Origin: KACC-23026 sp963829575
GTDB taxonomy: Bacteria > Bacillota > Bacilli > Bacillales > Sporolactobacillaceae
NCBI GenBank assembly: GCA_963829575.1
Contig: CAWHJF010000021.1
Span: forward strand, 124,001 to 188,000
DNA: 64,000 bases
Direction: 5' to 3'
Position numbers and translations under genes: made by a program. Below, in pieces: positions 9,290 through 18,095 of this stretch. The notes under the pieces are model-generated. The model was given only the letters and a program-made list of their open reading frames with translations. It had not been told where the DNA came from and did not search any database. Every line of letters starts with the position of its first letter. The stretch's first letter is position 1.

Positions 9290-9328
9290 ATTTTCTTACT
9301 AATATGTCGAATAACTAGTTTAAGACAT

Positions 9329-10108
9329 CTAACTGAACACATGAAAATTAGATACACCTACACTAACCTTCTTATTAGAATTTTGGGTAGATGATTCATA
9401 AATATATTTACTCGCTTGAAAAAGGGAATGATGGGTCCCTGCGTCAATCCACCAACCTGTTAATAGTTCGTAATGAAGCTGATTGTTCTTAATGTAGAGA
9501 TTATTGACATCCGTAATCTCCAACTCATTGCGGTTGGATGGTTGAATCCCCTCTATAAATGAAAAGACCTGATTATCATACATATATATGCCTGTCACAC
9601 AGTAAGAAGATGGTGGTACTTCAGGCTTTTCAATAATGGAAAGGATTCTTCGTCCAGTTTCGTCAAGAACTGGCACACCGTACCGTTTCGGATCCTTTAC
9701 TTCTTTTAACAAGACCTTTGCCCCGCTTTCTTGGCCTTCAAATGACTTTATATGAGGAACCAATGAATCCTGGAAAACATTGTCACCAAGTAGGACGACA
9801 ACTTTATCTGTGCCAATAAAGTTCCGTGCTCCGGTCAAAGCATCGGCAATCCCGCCGCCTTCATTCTTTTGTATCTGATAATAAAGCGAAACATTCAGCT
9901 CTTCTCCCATACCGAGCAGCTCAATAAAAGCGTGCAAATCGTTCTGGTTAGTAACAATTAAAATATCGGTAATCCCGCTTTCCTTTAATTTAAGAATCGG
10001 CCAGTAGATCATTGGAAAATCCCCTACTGGTAGCAAATGCTTATTTACATATTTTGTTAACGGCCTGAGGCGTGAACCCGTTCCTCCGGCCAAAATGACT
10101 CCTTTCAT
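9329..10108 (-). CDS. rfbA: Glucose-1-phosphate thymidylyltransferase
   Basis: This enzyme makes dTDP-glucose from glucose-1-phosphate and dTTP, the first step towards dTDP-rhamnose. MKGVILAGGTGSRLRPLT is the nucleotidyltransferase signature, and LLGDNVFQD, IEKPEVPPSS and WWIDAGTHHSL are typical RmlA segments. At 259 residues it is the shorter type seen in B. subtilis SpsI rather than the ~290-residue enteric type. Unusually, it stands apart from rfbC and rfbB by several glycosyltransferases and has its own terminator, so it may be transcribed separately. A CATATAGTA element lies upstream. Confidence 0.95.
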   Translation of the reverse strand: MKGVILAGGTGSRLRPLTKYVNKHLLPVGDFPMIYWPILKLKESGITDILIVTNQNDLHAFIELLGMGEELNVSLYYQIQKNEGGGIADALTGARNFIGTDKVVVLLGDNVFQDSLVPHIKSFEGQESGAKVLLKEVKDPKRYGVPVLDETGRRILSIIEKPEVPPSSYCVTGIYMYDNQVFSFIEGIQPSNRNELEITDVNNLYIKNNQLHYELLTGWWIDAGTHHSLFQASKYIYESSTQNSNKKVSVGVSNFHVFS

Positions 10109-10165
10109 AGACTACACCCCACTTTGGCTAAAAATCGCCGTTTCTCTAAGTTGCCAATCTCTCTT

Positions 10166-10174
10166 TACTATATG
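10166..10174 (-). promoter_or_regulatory. Possible mother-cell sigma -10 element before rfbA
   Basis: CATATAGTA on the minus strand fits CATANNNTA, 58 bases before the rfbA start. The -35 position is not consensus (TTCC instead of an AC core), so the assignment rests on the -10 box and on the sporulation context. Confidence 0.33.
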
Positions 10175-10271
10175 AGAGGAAATCTTGTTTGGAACATAGA
10201 CAACTGCGTATTTCAACGGAAAGAGAATCCTATTTGATAAAAGGGCTCTAATTGATAGGCTTCTTGTACAA

Positions 10272-10300
10272 ACCAAACCTCTAAAATAGCCATAGAGTAG
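10272..10300 (+). promoter_or_regulatory. Consensus sigma-K promoter
   Basis: AACC at 10272-10275 is followed after exactly 16 bases by CATAGAGTA at 10292-10300, matching mACm-N16-CATANNNTA. It drives the beta-helix gene that starts at 10351 and places it in the late mother cell during spore coat and outer-layer assembly. Confidence 0.68.
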
Positions 10301-10350
10301 AAGAGGCTTTCTATTAAAGTGGAAGCCAATTTAAAAAGGGAGGAAAATAT

Positions 10351-11997
10351 ATGGCCTATATTAATGGCTTAGAACGGATCGCAAGCAGTACAAATGTGTT
10401 TGTCGGTCCAGATCTTGCATCGGCTAGAAGTGCCGCCATTGCAGGAACTGGCACTTCAGCAACCCTTGTACCCAGACAGCCCGTCTGGGAAAACATCACG
10501 CGATTTACAAATGATAATGGGACTTTTGCAAACTATAGTCCCGCAGTCCAAGATCCCGATTATATCTGGGATTCCGTAACCGAAAATGCGCAATTTGTTA
10601 GCTTTTCGGTAGCTTCTCAAACTCAAGCTGTCTCTGCGGACACCAGCCTCTCTTTATATGTGACAGCAATGTCAGATAATGCCCTTCAAATGCAGATTGA
10701 TTTGGTAGATGCCACAACCGGAACGATCATCCCAACTTCAGGCTTAAGCATTCTTTTGACCGATGGGAGTTTCGATCCTACTTCCGGGATCACAACAGAT
10801 GTGAATTTCCCCTATAATTGGCAAAATGTCTATCATTATTCCATTTCTACACCACCGCTTGCCGCTGGCTCCTACCAATTAGTACTCTCATTTAATGCGG
10901 TTAACTATGATCAATTACCTGGCCGTGCCAATCCAGCAGGGCTACAATTTCTGGCTGACCTTTACGCCGCGACAGATGCTCCTACGTCTATAATATTGAA
11001 CAAAACGACTGGTACAAATTATTCAGATCTCGCCACTGCTGTTGGCGCAGCAAGTTCAGGGGACACCCTATATCTGTATCCTGGAACCTTCTCGGTTACC
11101 TCGCGACTCACCATTGACAAATCATTAACAATTACAGGTGCTTCCAGAGATTCCGTACTGGTCGACTTTGATTCGCTGCCAGTTGGGCTCGAAATTAAAG
11201 CTGATAATGTCACCATCGAGAACTTGCATTTAAGAATCGCCACACAAAGCGGAGATACGTGGTTATTTCAGGTTGATACAAAAACGCCTAGTTATATCGA
11301 ACCCGTTCTACTCTATACAGGCTTTACACTCCAATCCTCCATCATTGAGGGTGGAAAGAGAAATGGTTACATTAATGCGGAGAATATGACGATTCAAAAT
11401 AACCTCTTCATCATTAATAGTAACGCCAACAACCTTCAGTTGGCTTCAGTACAGGGAACCACTGCCATAACAGATAATATTTTCGAAGGAGGACCTAATC
11501 AACAAGCCGTGCTTGTTTTTGAGGGGTCAACCGGTCAAGTTCTCAACAGTGGCACTATTTCAGTTACAAACAATACCGCCACAAATTATGACCAATTTTT
11601 AAGATATAATGCCCGAACAGTAGGTGTGAGTTTGATTGCTACGGGTAATATGGTTAATCATGGCACCCGTGTTCCCGGAACAAACGTCAAGACCTTTGTG
11701 TTTCTACCCTTCCAGGATTTCACTCAGTTTACTACGATTAACTTTTCAGAAAACACAGCTGATAACTCTCAGAACACGGGTGGCTTATTCGCCTATGTGG
11801 ATTATCAATACGGAGGACCTTATGTACCAGCTCCAGGACAAATTCAAGTTAATGGAAACACTATGATCTTCCCGAAACCATGGGGACAGCCTACAGATCT
11901 GGTTGACCCGAACGTTCCAGTCGGAGTAAGTGCCAATGGGGTTGGTGCGACGCCTGCCATTTACAACCTCGTCAATAATACTGTGATTATCCCGTAA
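10351..11997 (+). CDS. Right-handed beta-helix spore-surface protein (putative)
   Basis: This 548-residue protein has no signal peptide and no membrane segment. Residues ~50-210 resemble a beta-sandwich (VSFSVASQTQAVSADTSLSLYVTA). From about residue 215 it is a parallel beta-helix of the pectate-lyase-like type: LATAVGAASSGDTLYLYPGTF is the usual entry strand, followed by TIDKSLTITGASRDSVLV and many N-N-T/I turns such as ENMTIQNNLFII and ISVTNNTATNYDQF. No catalytic Asp cluster is evident. The start has GGGAGG at good spacing and a consensus sigma-K promoter upstream. A mother-cell product without a secretion signal fits a spore coat or exosporium protein, possibly the target or scaffold of the adjacent glycosylation genes. 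That role is inference. Confidence 0.75.
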   Translation: MAYINGLERIASSTNVFVGPDLASARSAAIAGTGTSATLVPRQPVWENITRFTNDNGTFANYSPAVQDPDYIWDSVTENAQFVSFSVASQTQAVSADTSLSLYVTAMSDNALQMQIDLVDATTGTIIPTSGLSILLTDGSFDPTSGITTDVNFPYNWQNVYHYSISTPPLAAGSYQLVLSFNAVNYDQLPGRANPAGLQFLADLYAATDAPTSIILNKTTGTNYSDLATAVGAASSGDTLYLYPGTFSVTSRLTIDKSLTITGASRDSVLVDFDSLPVGLEIKADNVTIENLHLRIATQSGDTWLFQVDTKTPSYIEPVLLYTGFTLQSSIIEGGKRNGYINAENMTIQNNLFIINSNANNLQLASVQGTTAITDNIFEGGPNQQAVLVFEGSTGQVLNSGTISVTNNTATNYDQFLRYNARTVGVSLIATGNMVNHGTRVPGTNVKTFVFLPFQDFTQFTTINFSENTADNSQNTGGLFAYVDYQYGGPYVPAPGQIQVNGNTMIFPKPWGQPTDLVDPNVPVGVSANGVGATPAIYNLVNNTVIIP

Positions 11998-12035
11998 CCT
12001 GAGGCGACTATAATTTTTTCATTTCTAATAATAAG

Positions 12036-12072
12036 AGAGAGTGTACTAGACTAACAGTACACTCTCTTTTTC
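12036..12072 (+). terminator. Rho-independent terminator after beta-helix gene
   Basis: A 12-bp perfect stem (arms 12036-12047 and 12056-12067, core AGAGAGTGTACT) is followed by TTTTTC. It ends the monocistronic beta-helix transcript. Confidence 0.88.
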
Positions 12073-12244
12073 ACCCAAATGAACTATGTACATTTCATCA
12101 CTTCTAAACATAGTTTAAATTTGATTTATATTCGGGAGAATTCCTATTCAACTTCAACTGTAGAGATGTTAGGAAATATGGACTTCGGGCGGTCTATCCT
12201 GCATCCAAATCCCTCTAGTCTCGCATTAAGCGAGAATGATCCTT

Positions 12245-13264
12245 TTAATGCGGGAGATTAAGCTTTGAGATAGAGTCGTTGCCATGATAATGTTTGCATA
12301 GAAGTAAGGTTGCTTCATATTCAGACATTTTCTTCTCCTTATACAAAGTTACGGCGTGTTCCAAGAAACTAGTAAGAGATTGATCAGCAATTAAAGGATG
12401 GTAGTGTCTCGACGCTTCGAAATTTTTCTCTTTAATATCTTTTAAAGTCCAACTATTTATTTTTTGTAGTGGGAGTTGCCATTTATTTATAAATTCATGG
12501 CTATTTTGATTATAAAGCACTTGATGATTCAGTTCCTTGCTGTTTTTAAAGGTGATGCTTCCATAATGGTGAATAAAAACTTCTTGAGCAATGACACATT
12601 TATACTCGGCAAGTAACGCTCTTAGGCAAAAATCATCATCCTCGAAGTTGCCTTTTTGAAAACGGAGATCAAAGCCCCCTATTTTATTAATGACTTCCCT
12701 TTTAATTAGCATGCAAAAACCTATGACTCGTTCTACTTCGGTCAATTGATCTTTGTACGTCTGTTGGTGGTTGCGTGAATAGGAATCAAGATTTTCTAAT
12801 TGGTATACAGGGTCATTAATTAACTGAGGGGGTTGTACATAATTACTAACAGGGCCCAAAATACCGCACTGAGAATGAGCGTTCATGCCTTTAACTAGTC
12901 CTTGAATCCAGTCTTTTGTCACAATGACATCATTGTTCAGCAATAAAATATATTTCCCTGAACTACAGGCAATCCCTTGATTATTTGCACCACCAAAACC
13001 TTTGTTCTCTTCATTTAAGAGCACTTTAACATTTTTGTATTTTTGAGCAGTTTGATTTATATAAGGTCTGGTCCCATCTATTGAGGCGTTATCTACAATA
13101 ATAAGTTCAAAAGGCACATTCGTATGTTGGAAGATACTCTCAACACATTGCTTCGTATAGGTTAACTGATTTTTTGTCAACACGATTATACTAACTAGAA
13201 GGTCGAATGACTTTTTATTAAAAAATGGTCCAAATACAGAATGATTTCGGTTGGACTCATTCAT
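12245..13264 (-). CDS. Glycosyltransferase family 2
   Basis: This GT-A enzyme of ~339 residues is probably inverting. LVSIIVLTKNQLTYTKQCVESIF opens the nucleotide-binding domain, ELIIVDNASIDGT is the UDP-sugar strand, GKYILLLNNDVIV is the metal-binding region, and GNFEDDDFCLRALLAEY carries the probable catalytic acidic residues. The ATG at 13264 follows GAGGTGG at acceptable spacing and is preferred to the GTG four codons earlier. It is a separate transcription unit converging on the beta-helix gene. A role in spore-surface glycosylation is inferred from location. Confidence 0.87.
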   Translation of the reverse strand: MNESNRNHSVFGPFFNKKSFDLLVSIIVLTKNQLTYTKQCVESIFQHTNVPFELIIVDNASIDGTRPYINQTAQKYKNVKVLLNEENKGFGGANNQGIACSSGKYILLLNNDVIVTKDWIQGLVKGMNAHSQCGILGPVSNYVQPPQLINDPVYQLENLDSYSRNHQQTYKDQLTEVERVIGFCMLIKREVINKIGGFDLRFQKGNFEDDDFCLRALLAEYKCVIAQEVFIHHYGSITFKNSKELNHQVLYNQNSHEFINKWQLPLQKINSWTLKDIKEKNFEASRHYHPLIADQSLTSFLEHAVTLYKEKKMSEYEATLLLCKHYHGNDSISKLNLPH

Positions 13265-13529
13265 GGGTTTTACCACCTCGGTATTAATATAGAATGATAT
13301 ATATTATTCAAGGCTAGAAAATAAGTGATGGGTTCGCTTTGAAAACCACAGATTTTGTGGGACATCCTAGACTTTACAACAAGCTTTGGTTGTAGAGGTG
13401 AGTGAGTAGAGGGATCGTTTTGTTTAAAAGACATCTATGCAGGCTTTTTAACTAGTTATAGTGATCAACAAAAATGGAGACTAAACGTGAGGGTTTTTTC
13501 AAACTGCGAACACGTTTTTTCTTAAATGA

Positions 13530-14267
13530 TCAATGATTTTGATCGATATATTGATACAATTCATTTACATTTAATTTGGCGATGTGCTGACTGCTGTTTT
13601 TTAATTGACGATCAATCGCACTTGAAGCATGCTGATGAAGAAAATGATAGCGTATGTATACATAATTTGCTTTTGTTAAGGAATATAGCTTGAACGATTG
13701 ATCAAAGCAAGCTTTTTGAAAAAGACTATCCTCCTCAACGTTAACAGGGGAGAATGAAACTGTATTAAACAGACTTCGTCTAAAGACAAGGCTTGCACCA
13801 CTCATAAAATAAGTACTCTTATAGAATTGATTTTCTGAGTTTGTTTTAGTCAGCCACTTTGATTCCTGGTTTGGATGATATAAATACAGGTCTTGTTCGT
13901 CTTTAAAATAAATATAAAACGAACATTTTCCAACAAGATCGGCACCTTTTTGGTGAATCGCTCGATACGCTTCTGATAAATACTCTTCACTGTAATAATC
14001 ATCGTCATCAAACTTCGCGATTGTTTCATAGGTTGAGACACTTACCCCATGGTTTAAACATTCCCCCAAACTTACGTCCTCTGAAAATTGATAAACTTTT
14101 TTACTAATTGAGTAAGGATCTAAACGTTGCTTAACCTGATCTATTTCTATTTTCGAAGTATTCACGATAAGAATGAGCTCTTTGTCTACCTTATTTTGCC
14201 TAAGAAAGTTTAAAAGAATATTATCTAGAAACGCCATACGTTTCGTGCAGGCAATAACCGATACCAT
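13530..14267 (-). CDS. Small glycosyltransferase family 2-like protein
   Basis: This 245-residue protein has a GT-A-like start (MVSVIACTKRMAFLDNILLNFLRQ) and the metal motif FDDDDYYSEEYLSEA around residue 90. SGASLVFRRSLFNTVSF and a late VNVEEDSLFQ acidic segment follow. It is short for GT2 enzymes but contains the core elements. A few Bacillales spore coat glycosyltransferases have this size and motif set. It is monocistronic, with a 12-bp palindrome about 100 bases upstream. Confidence 0.75.
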   Translation of the reverse strand: MVSVIACTKRMAFLDNILLNFLRQNKVDKELILIVNTSKIEIDQVKQRLDPYSISKKVYQFSEDVSLGECLNHGVSVSTYETIAKFDDDDYYSEEYLSEAYRAIHQKGADLVGKCSFYIYFKDEQDLYLYHPNQESKWLTKTNSENQFYKSTYFMSGASLVFRRSLFNTVSFSPVNVEEDSLFQKACFDQSFKLYSLTKANYVYIRYHFLHQHASSAIDRQLKNSSQHIAKLNVNELYQYIDQNH

Positions 14268-14362
14268 AACTTCACCATCCCCTTCGATTTGTCTCTTGAT
14301 TTCTCCATTGATTTATATTTTTCTAGATCCCTTGGACGGTCTATCTAACAACTCAAGCACTT

Positions 14363-14399
14363 ATCTTAGAACGTCTATTCGGCATAAACGTTCTAAGAT
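14363..14399. repeat. 12-bp palindrome in 14268-14625 intergenic region
   Basis: Perfect arms ATCTTAGAACGT (14363-14374) and ACGTTCTAAGAT (14388-14399) flank a 13-base loop between two divergent genes. No T-run follows on either strand, so it is not an ordinary terminator. It could be an operator, an attenuator in the leader of the GT2 gene, or a dispersed palindrome. The rest of the gap holds no ORF. Confidence 0.5.
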
Positions 14400-14625
14400 C
14401 TTTACAATTAACACTATGCCAAATGATTGAAAATTAGAGATACCTTACCGCTCAACAAACTCGTTTAATATTCAAAAAATAAAAAAGGTCTACACATCAC
14501 TCACTTGGGTACGTTGCCCATATCATGGATGTCAGGTCCATTTCTATTTATTCACTGGATAAGAAACCATCTTCTGTTTCTTCTCCTTGCATAGGATGTA
14601 AGAGGATTAGGGAGGTGAACTAATA

Positions 14626-14961
14626 ATGAATTGGTTTTTCTTGGTTTTACTCGGTTTGGCTACCTTTCGTCTCACAAGGCTCTTGGTTTATGATAAAATT
14701 ACCGCCTTTATAAGGGCTCCATTCCATGAAATTAGAGAAGAGGTGAATTCTGAAGGTAGTATGGAACACGTGCTCTATGTAAAAGGGACAGGAATTCGAG
14801 CTTTTTTGGGTGAATTATTAAGCTGTCATTGGTGCACAGGTGTTTGGTGTGCCATCGTCTTATATTTAGGATCCTTGTTCTTCCCTGCTGTTTTCCATCC
14901 TATTGCTTATATACTCGCGATTGCAGCTATTGGGGCACTACTCGAGGAAAAGCTCAACTAA
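14626..14961 (+). CDS. DUF1360 small membrane protein
   Basis: This 111-residue protein belongs to the DUF1360 family found mainly in spore formers. It has an N-terminal hydrophobic segment (FFLVLLGLATFRLTRLLVYD), a polar middle, the conserved ELLSCHWCTGVWCAIVLYLG with the paired cysteines of the family, and a C-terminal hydrophobic segment. GGGAGGTG precedes the ATG. The family is annotated as of unknown function and is often linked to sporulation. It is a single-gene unit ended by the hairpin at 15006. Confidence 0.82.
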   Translation: MNWFFLVLLGLATFRLTRLLVYDKITAFIRAPFHEIREEVNSEGSMEHVLYVKGTGIRAFLGELLSCHWCTGVWCAIVLYLGSLFFPAVFHPIAYILAIAAIGALLEEKLN

Positions 14962-15005
14962 AGAACTCTATTTATTTATCCGAAAAATAAATCTGACGTT
15001 CGATC

Positions 15006-15035
15006 GGGCTTCATAGATGATATGAAGCCCTCTTT
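15006..15035 (+). terminator. Rho-independent terminator after DUF1360 gene
   Basis: A 9-bp perfect stem (GGGCTTCAT / ATGAAGCCC) is followed by TCTTT, about 45 bases beyond the stop codon. Confidence 0.65.
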
Positions 15036-15201
15036 ACTGGAAAATGTACAATCGAAAGGGCTTCATAAAAGTGACCCGCAAAAAAGTTGGACAAGTGTGA
15101 GAACAAAACAAGGTTTCTCTACTCTGTCCTCCCTTGTCCTGTGAAATTTTCATACTATTTCATGTCTATATTATATGAATCCTGGTTTGTTCAATCCATT
15201 T

Positions 15202-15600
15202 TCAATCAACCAAATAGGGATAATCCACACATCGTCCATTCGTGATTTGATAAGCTTTAACTCGTGGCTCGCTTAATCTAAATGAAACAATCATCATTAT
15301 AACGTTTGGATCCGGGTGATTTTTCATATCTATATAAGTTGGAACCGGATCGGTAGTGGGGTGGGTATGGTAGATCACAAGCACCTCTTCTTGTTTATCT
15401 GATATCTTGGTCAGAGCTTCTTGAACAATTTCTTTAGCTATAAAATATCGATGTCTCTGTTTAAAGGAATTATTAAATTCCCATCTACTTTGCACATTTT
15501 CCCCATTACCAGAAAACAAGCCGCATGTCTCATACGGCAATTCGCTTTTACAATGTTCGATCATATCGAGAAAAAGATCCTTTGGTATGGCAAGTGTCAT
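15202..15600 (-). CDS. JAMM/MPN+ zinc metallopeptidase (Mov34 family)
   Basis: This 132-residue protein is a stand-alone JAB1/MPN domain. The conserved Glu is in ELPYETCGLFSG near residue 22, and the zinc site is YHTHPTTDPVPTYIDM around residues 80-95 (H-x-H-P followed by an S/T and the metal Asp). Prokaryotic JAMM proteins remove small protein modifiers or cleave isopeptide and amide bonds. No ubiquitin-like or E1-like partner is adjacent, so the substrate is unknown. The family usually has Ser before the Asp; here it is Thr. Confidence 0.82.
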   Translation of the reverse strand: MTLAIPKDLFLDMIEHCKSELPYETCGLFSGNGENVQSRWEFNNSFKQRHRYFIAKEIVQEALTKISDKQEEVLVIYHTHPTTDPVPTYIDMKNHPDPNVIMMIVSFRLSEPRVKAYQITNGRCVDYPYLVD

Positions 15601-15754
15601 TTTATAGTCACCTCACAAGCAATTTTCCTTTTCTATAAAACTATTCTTTGTTCAGTTTGTTGCTTGTACGCTTTTACCCTTTATAAATAAATAGACATAG
15701 TAAGATACATAGTTGCCTTTAAATTCCCCCAAATAACGATGCAAAATTGGTCAA

Positions 15755-15794
15755 AATATAAGCCCTTTAACGACAAATGACTGTCGTAAAGGGC
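15755..15794 (-). terminator. Terminator hairpin after 42-residue CGCG peptide
   Basis: Arms at 15762-15775 and 15782-15794 pair over 13-14 bases with one bulge. A T-rich stretch follows on the minus strand. Confidence 0.6.
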
Positions 15795-15808
15795 CTAGCT
15801 CCTATTTC

Positions 15809-15937
15809 TTATCCTTTTTTCACCTTTTTTCCACAACCACAGCCTTTTCCTTTAGTAGCTGCGAATTGCTTAACGCCATCCTTATATGTGGTATATAAAG
15901 CAGCTACTGGTGTCGCTTTAATTTTTTTGATTTCCAA
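15809..15937 (-). CDS. 42-residue basic peptide with C-terminal CGCG motif
   Basis: A TTG start follows a strong AAAGGAGGG at six-base spacing. The product is about 42 residues, begins (M)EIKKIKATPVAALYTTYK and ends in KGKGCGCGKKVKKG. It is very basic, has two cysteines in CGC, and no membrane segment. A terminator follows directly, which supports a real gene. Small Cys/Gly/Lys peptides of this size are frequent among spore proteins, but I do not recognise a named family. Confidence 0.62.
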   Translation of the reverse strand: MEIKKIKATPVAALYTTYKDGVKQFAATKGKGCGCGKKVKKG

Positions 15938-16073
15938 TAGGATCCCTCCTTTAACTTATTTAATTTATAATAAGAAGAAAACGTGTAAATTGCTTGGATG
16001 TTTTCACTTCAAAAACAAATAAGGGGCTGAATTCGATCCAAACCAATCTTGGAGGGAAAGGTTTCATTCCCCT

Positions 16074-17783
16074 TTATTTTTTCTCTTTATTTAAAAAAGA
16101 AAACATGGAGGCGAAATAGTCTTTTATACCCTTGTTTTTTTCCTCAAATAGCCAATCTGATTGACTCAGATTATCCAATTCTTTCTGAGGGGATACTGTA
16201 ACTCCATTTGATACAAAGGACGTTACACCTAATAATTTTTCATTATGCTCATTTTCAGAGGCATTATTGAAGTCCTTTTCAGATGACCCATGAAGCGGTT
16301 TATCCGGTGTTTCGTTGAGTTCTTTTCCAGGATCCTCATTAAGTTCATTTGTCGAATTCCCCTCAAGGAACAACTCCTTTTTCACTTCATTTTTGTGATT
16401 GATTCCCCCCTGGTGGATATGGGTTGTAAAGGGTCTAGATAATTGATTAAACATATAAGGATTAACTGGTCTGATTTTCTTTAAGTCTACTTCTTGTAAA
16501 GAGCGAAAATGAATCCCATTCGCAAAAGGGTTTTGGATCGGCACTTCTTTTTTTGAAACGTTAGATTGAGAGAACGAACGATCTTTTATCGGATGTTGAC
16601 CAGTTAAAATCCCCTTAAATGGATCAAAAACACGGCTTTTTTCAGGTTCAGGCGTTTCCTCTTGTTGCATGGTGTCTCGCTCAGAAGTTTGCCTCTCCTC
16701 TTGCTGCCGGTTTTCTAGTTCGGAAGTTTGTACTTCTTCTGACTGCAAACGGATCGGCTCAGAAGTTTGAATCGGTGTTTCCTGTTGCACAGATTCTGAT
16801 TCTAACGCTTGAAGATCCCCTTCTTTATTTAATCGACTTCTCTGAACATCACTTTTAATGGTTGTTGTACCCCTTACAAATTGAAAACCTTGTAAAAACG
16901 TGTTTAATTCTTCCATTCCCTTATTAACCTTTTGACTGATCTTCCTTAGAATATCTTCAGTCTTATCATGATCTTTAATTAAATGGATCGCCATTTGTTG
17001 CTCGTATAGGGACAAATACATGTTTTCTAGACGGTCAATTGAATCTTCAATAGGCTCCCATTCAGGACTTTTTTCAAACTTGGTCTCTAATTCTTGAGAA
17101 GTATTGACCATTTGGGCATGGATACTTAAAATTAAACGATTCGTATCTTGGATCTCCCGTTCTAATCCTCTTAATTGATTGTCAATGAGGTCTTTAATAC
17201 TTATCTGATCCGCTTTTATATAAGATTTAGTTTCATCAATATCCTTTTGTTGACTTAATACCAATTCTTTAAGATCTTTCAAATAGACATGAGCGTTTTC
17301 CCTTTCATCTATATCCTTTTCCTCCCTTTCATTTAAATGATCCGTTAAATTCTTCAAATGATTTTGCAATTGCATCACCGCTTCGGTTAGCTCTTTAACC
17401 TCTTGTTTATTAGACGAAACGGTTTGCTGCTTGTTACTCTTGGTTTCGTCGATCAGTACTTTAACGTGATTTTCTTGCTGACTTAGTTGACCTTGAAGGT
17501 CATGTAGCAGTTGTTTTAAATCGTTTTGTTCTTGTTTGATCCCCTCAATGGAAACCAAGATAAAATCTTCATTGTTGTCCATTCTTTTCACAGCTTCGTC
17601 AAATAACAATTGGAAACTTTCCTCTTTCTCGTTCACTTCTTTACTTATGGAAATAGGAAGATCATTCATTTTATTTGAAATCCTAACCATTTCTGTTCTT
17701 AAAACGGTCATATTCTTTGCCATTTTATAGAATTTTTCCACAAATTCACCAATATCTTCGAACTCCCGATCCTCTTTACTCAA
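16074..17783 (-). CDS. Sigma-K-dependent coiled-coil protein, probable spore coat/exosporium
   Basis: This 569-residue protein has a TTG start with AAGGAGG eight bases before it. Residues ~1-300 are highly charged with heptad character (Glu, Lys, Gln and Leu rich), predicting a long coiled coil. Residues ~325-385 contain QTSE/QQEE low-complexity repeats, and residues ~470-520 have NELNE, KELNE and NEHNE motifs. No signal peptide or transmembrane segment is visible. A near-perfect sigma-K promoter lies upstream. Late mother-cell expression plus an elongated structure suggests a structural outer spore protein. I recognise no named family, and the function is inference. Confidence 0.72.
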   Translation of the reverse strand: MSKEDREFEDIGEFVEKFYKMAKNMTVLRTEMVRISNKMNDLPISISKEVNEKEESFQLLFDEAVKRMDNNEDFILVSIEGIKQEQNDLKQLLHDLQGQLSQQENHVKVLIDETKSNKQQTVSSNKQEVKELTEAVMQLQNHLKNLTDHLNEREEKDIDERENAHVYLKDLKELVLSQQKDIDETKSYIKADQISIKDLIDNQLRGLEREIQDTNRLILSIHAQMVNTSQELETKFEKSPEWEPIEDSIDRLENMYLSLYEQQMAIHLIKDHDKTEDILRKISQKVNKGMEELNTFLQGFQFVRGTTTIKSDVQRSRLNKEGDLQALESESVQQETPIQTSEPIRLQSEEVQTSELENRQQEERQTSERDTMQQEETPEPEKSRVFDPFKGILTGQHPIKDRSFSQSNVSKKEVPIQNPFANGIHFRSLQEVDLKKIRPVNPYMFNQLSRPFTTHIHQGGINHKNEVKKELFLEGNSTNELNEDPGKELNETPDKPLHGSSEKDFNNASENEHNEKLLGVTSFVSNGVTVSPQKELDNLSQSDWLFEEKNKGIKDYFASMFSFLNKEKK

Positions 17784-17844
17784 TGAAGAAACCTCCTTAA
17801 CAGTTAAGATCCAAAAACTCTTATGCAGAATAATATATTACCTA

Positions 17845-17873
17845 TAGATTATGTCCCTATTATTTATATGGTT
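17845..17873 (-). promoter_or_regulatory. Consensus sigma-K promoter
   Basis: On the minus strand AACC (17873-17870) is separated by exactly 16 bases from CATAATCTA (17853-17845), a full match to mACm-N16-CATANNNTA. It lies about 60 bases upstream of the coiled-coil gene. Confidence 0.72.
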
Positions 17874-17974
17874 CTTAATCTCATATTTAATGGATGAAAA
17901 TCAGCGGTAACCTATATAACTTTGTTTTTCATAGGCTGTTTTCGTAAACTTTGTTGTTTTTTAATAAGCTCCAA

Positions 17975-18095
17975 TAGGCTCGCTTTCCGCGGACAATCCG
18001 TGAGCCTCCTCGGCAAAATACGCCTGCGGGGTCTCACCTGGCTTGCTATTCCCGCAGGACTCTAGGCTACGCTTCTTGAGTAAGCGACGCTAAGG
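17975..18095. repeat. GC-rich palindromic dispersed repeat
   Basis: This ~120-base GC-rich stretch contains CGCTTTCCGCGG, CCTGCGGGGTCTCA and TTCCCGCAGGA, whose CCTGCGGG/CCCGCAGG cores are complementary. Very similar intergenic elements recur in Bacillaceae genomes, from my general knowledge. It is flanked by AT-rich DNA in a 740-base gap (17784-18520). A 69-codon frame on the minus strand next to it (18101-18310) looks non-genic. Confidence 0.55.

Noticed and set aside
12079..12261. 60-codon plus-strand ORF after the beta-helix gene
   Set aside because: No Shine-Dalgarno, starts just after a strong terminator, overlaps the GT2 gene end in antisense, no recognisable sequence.
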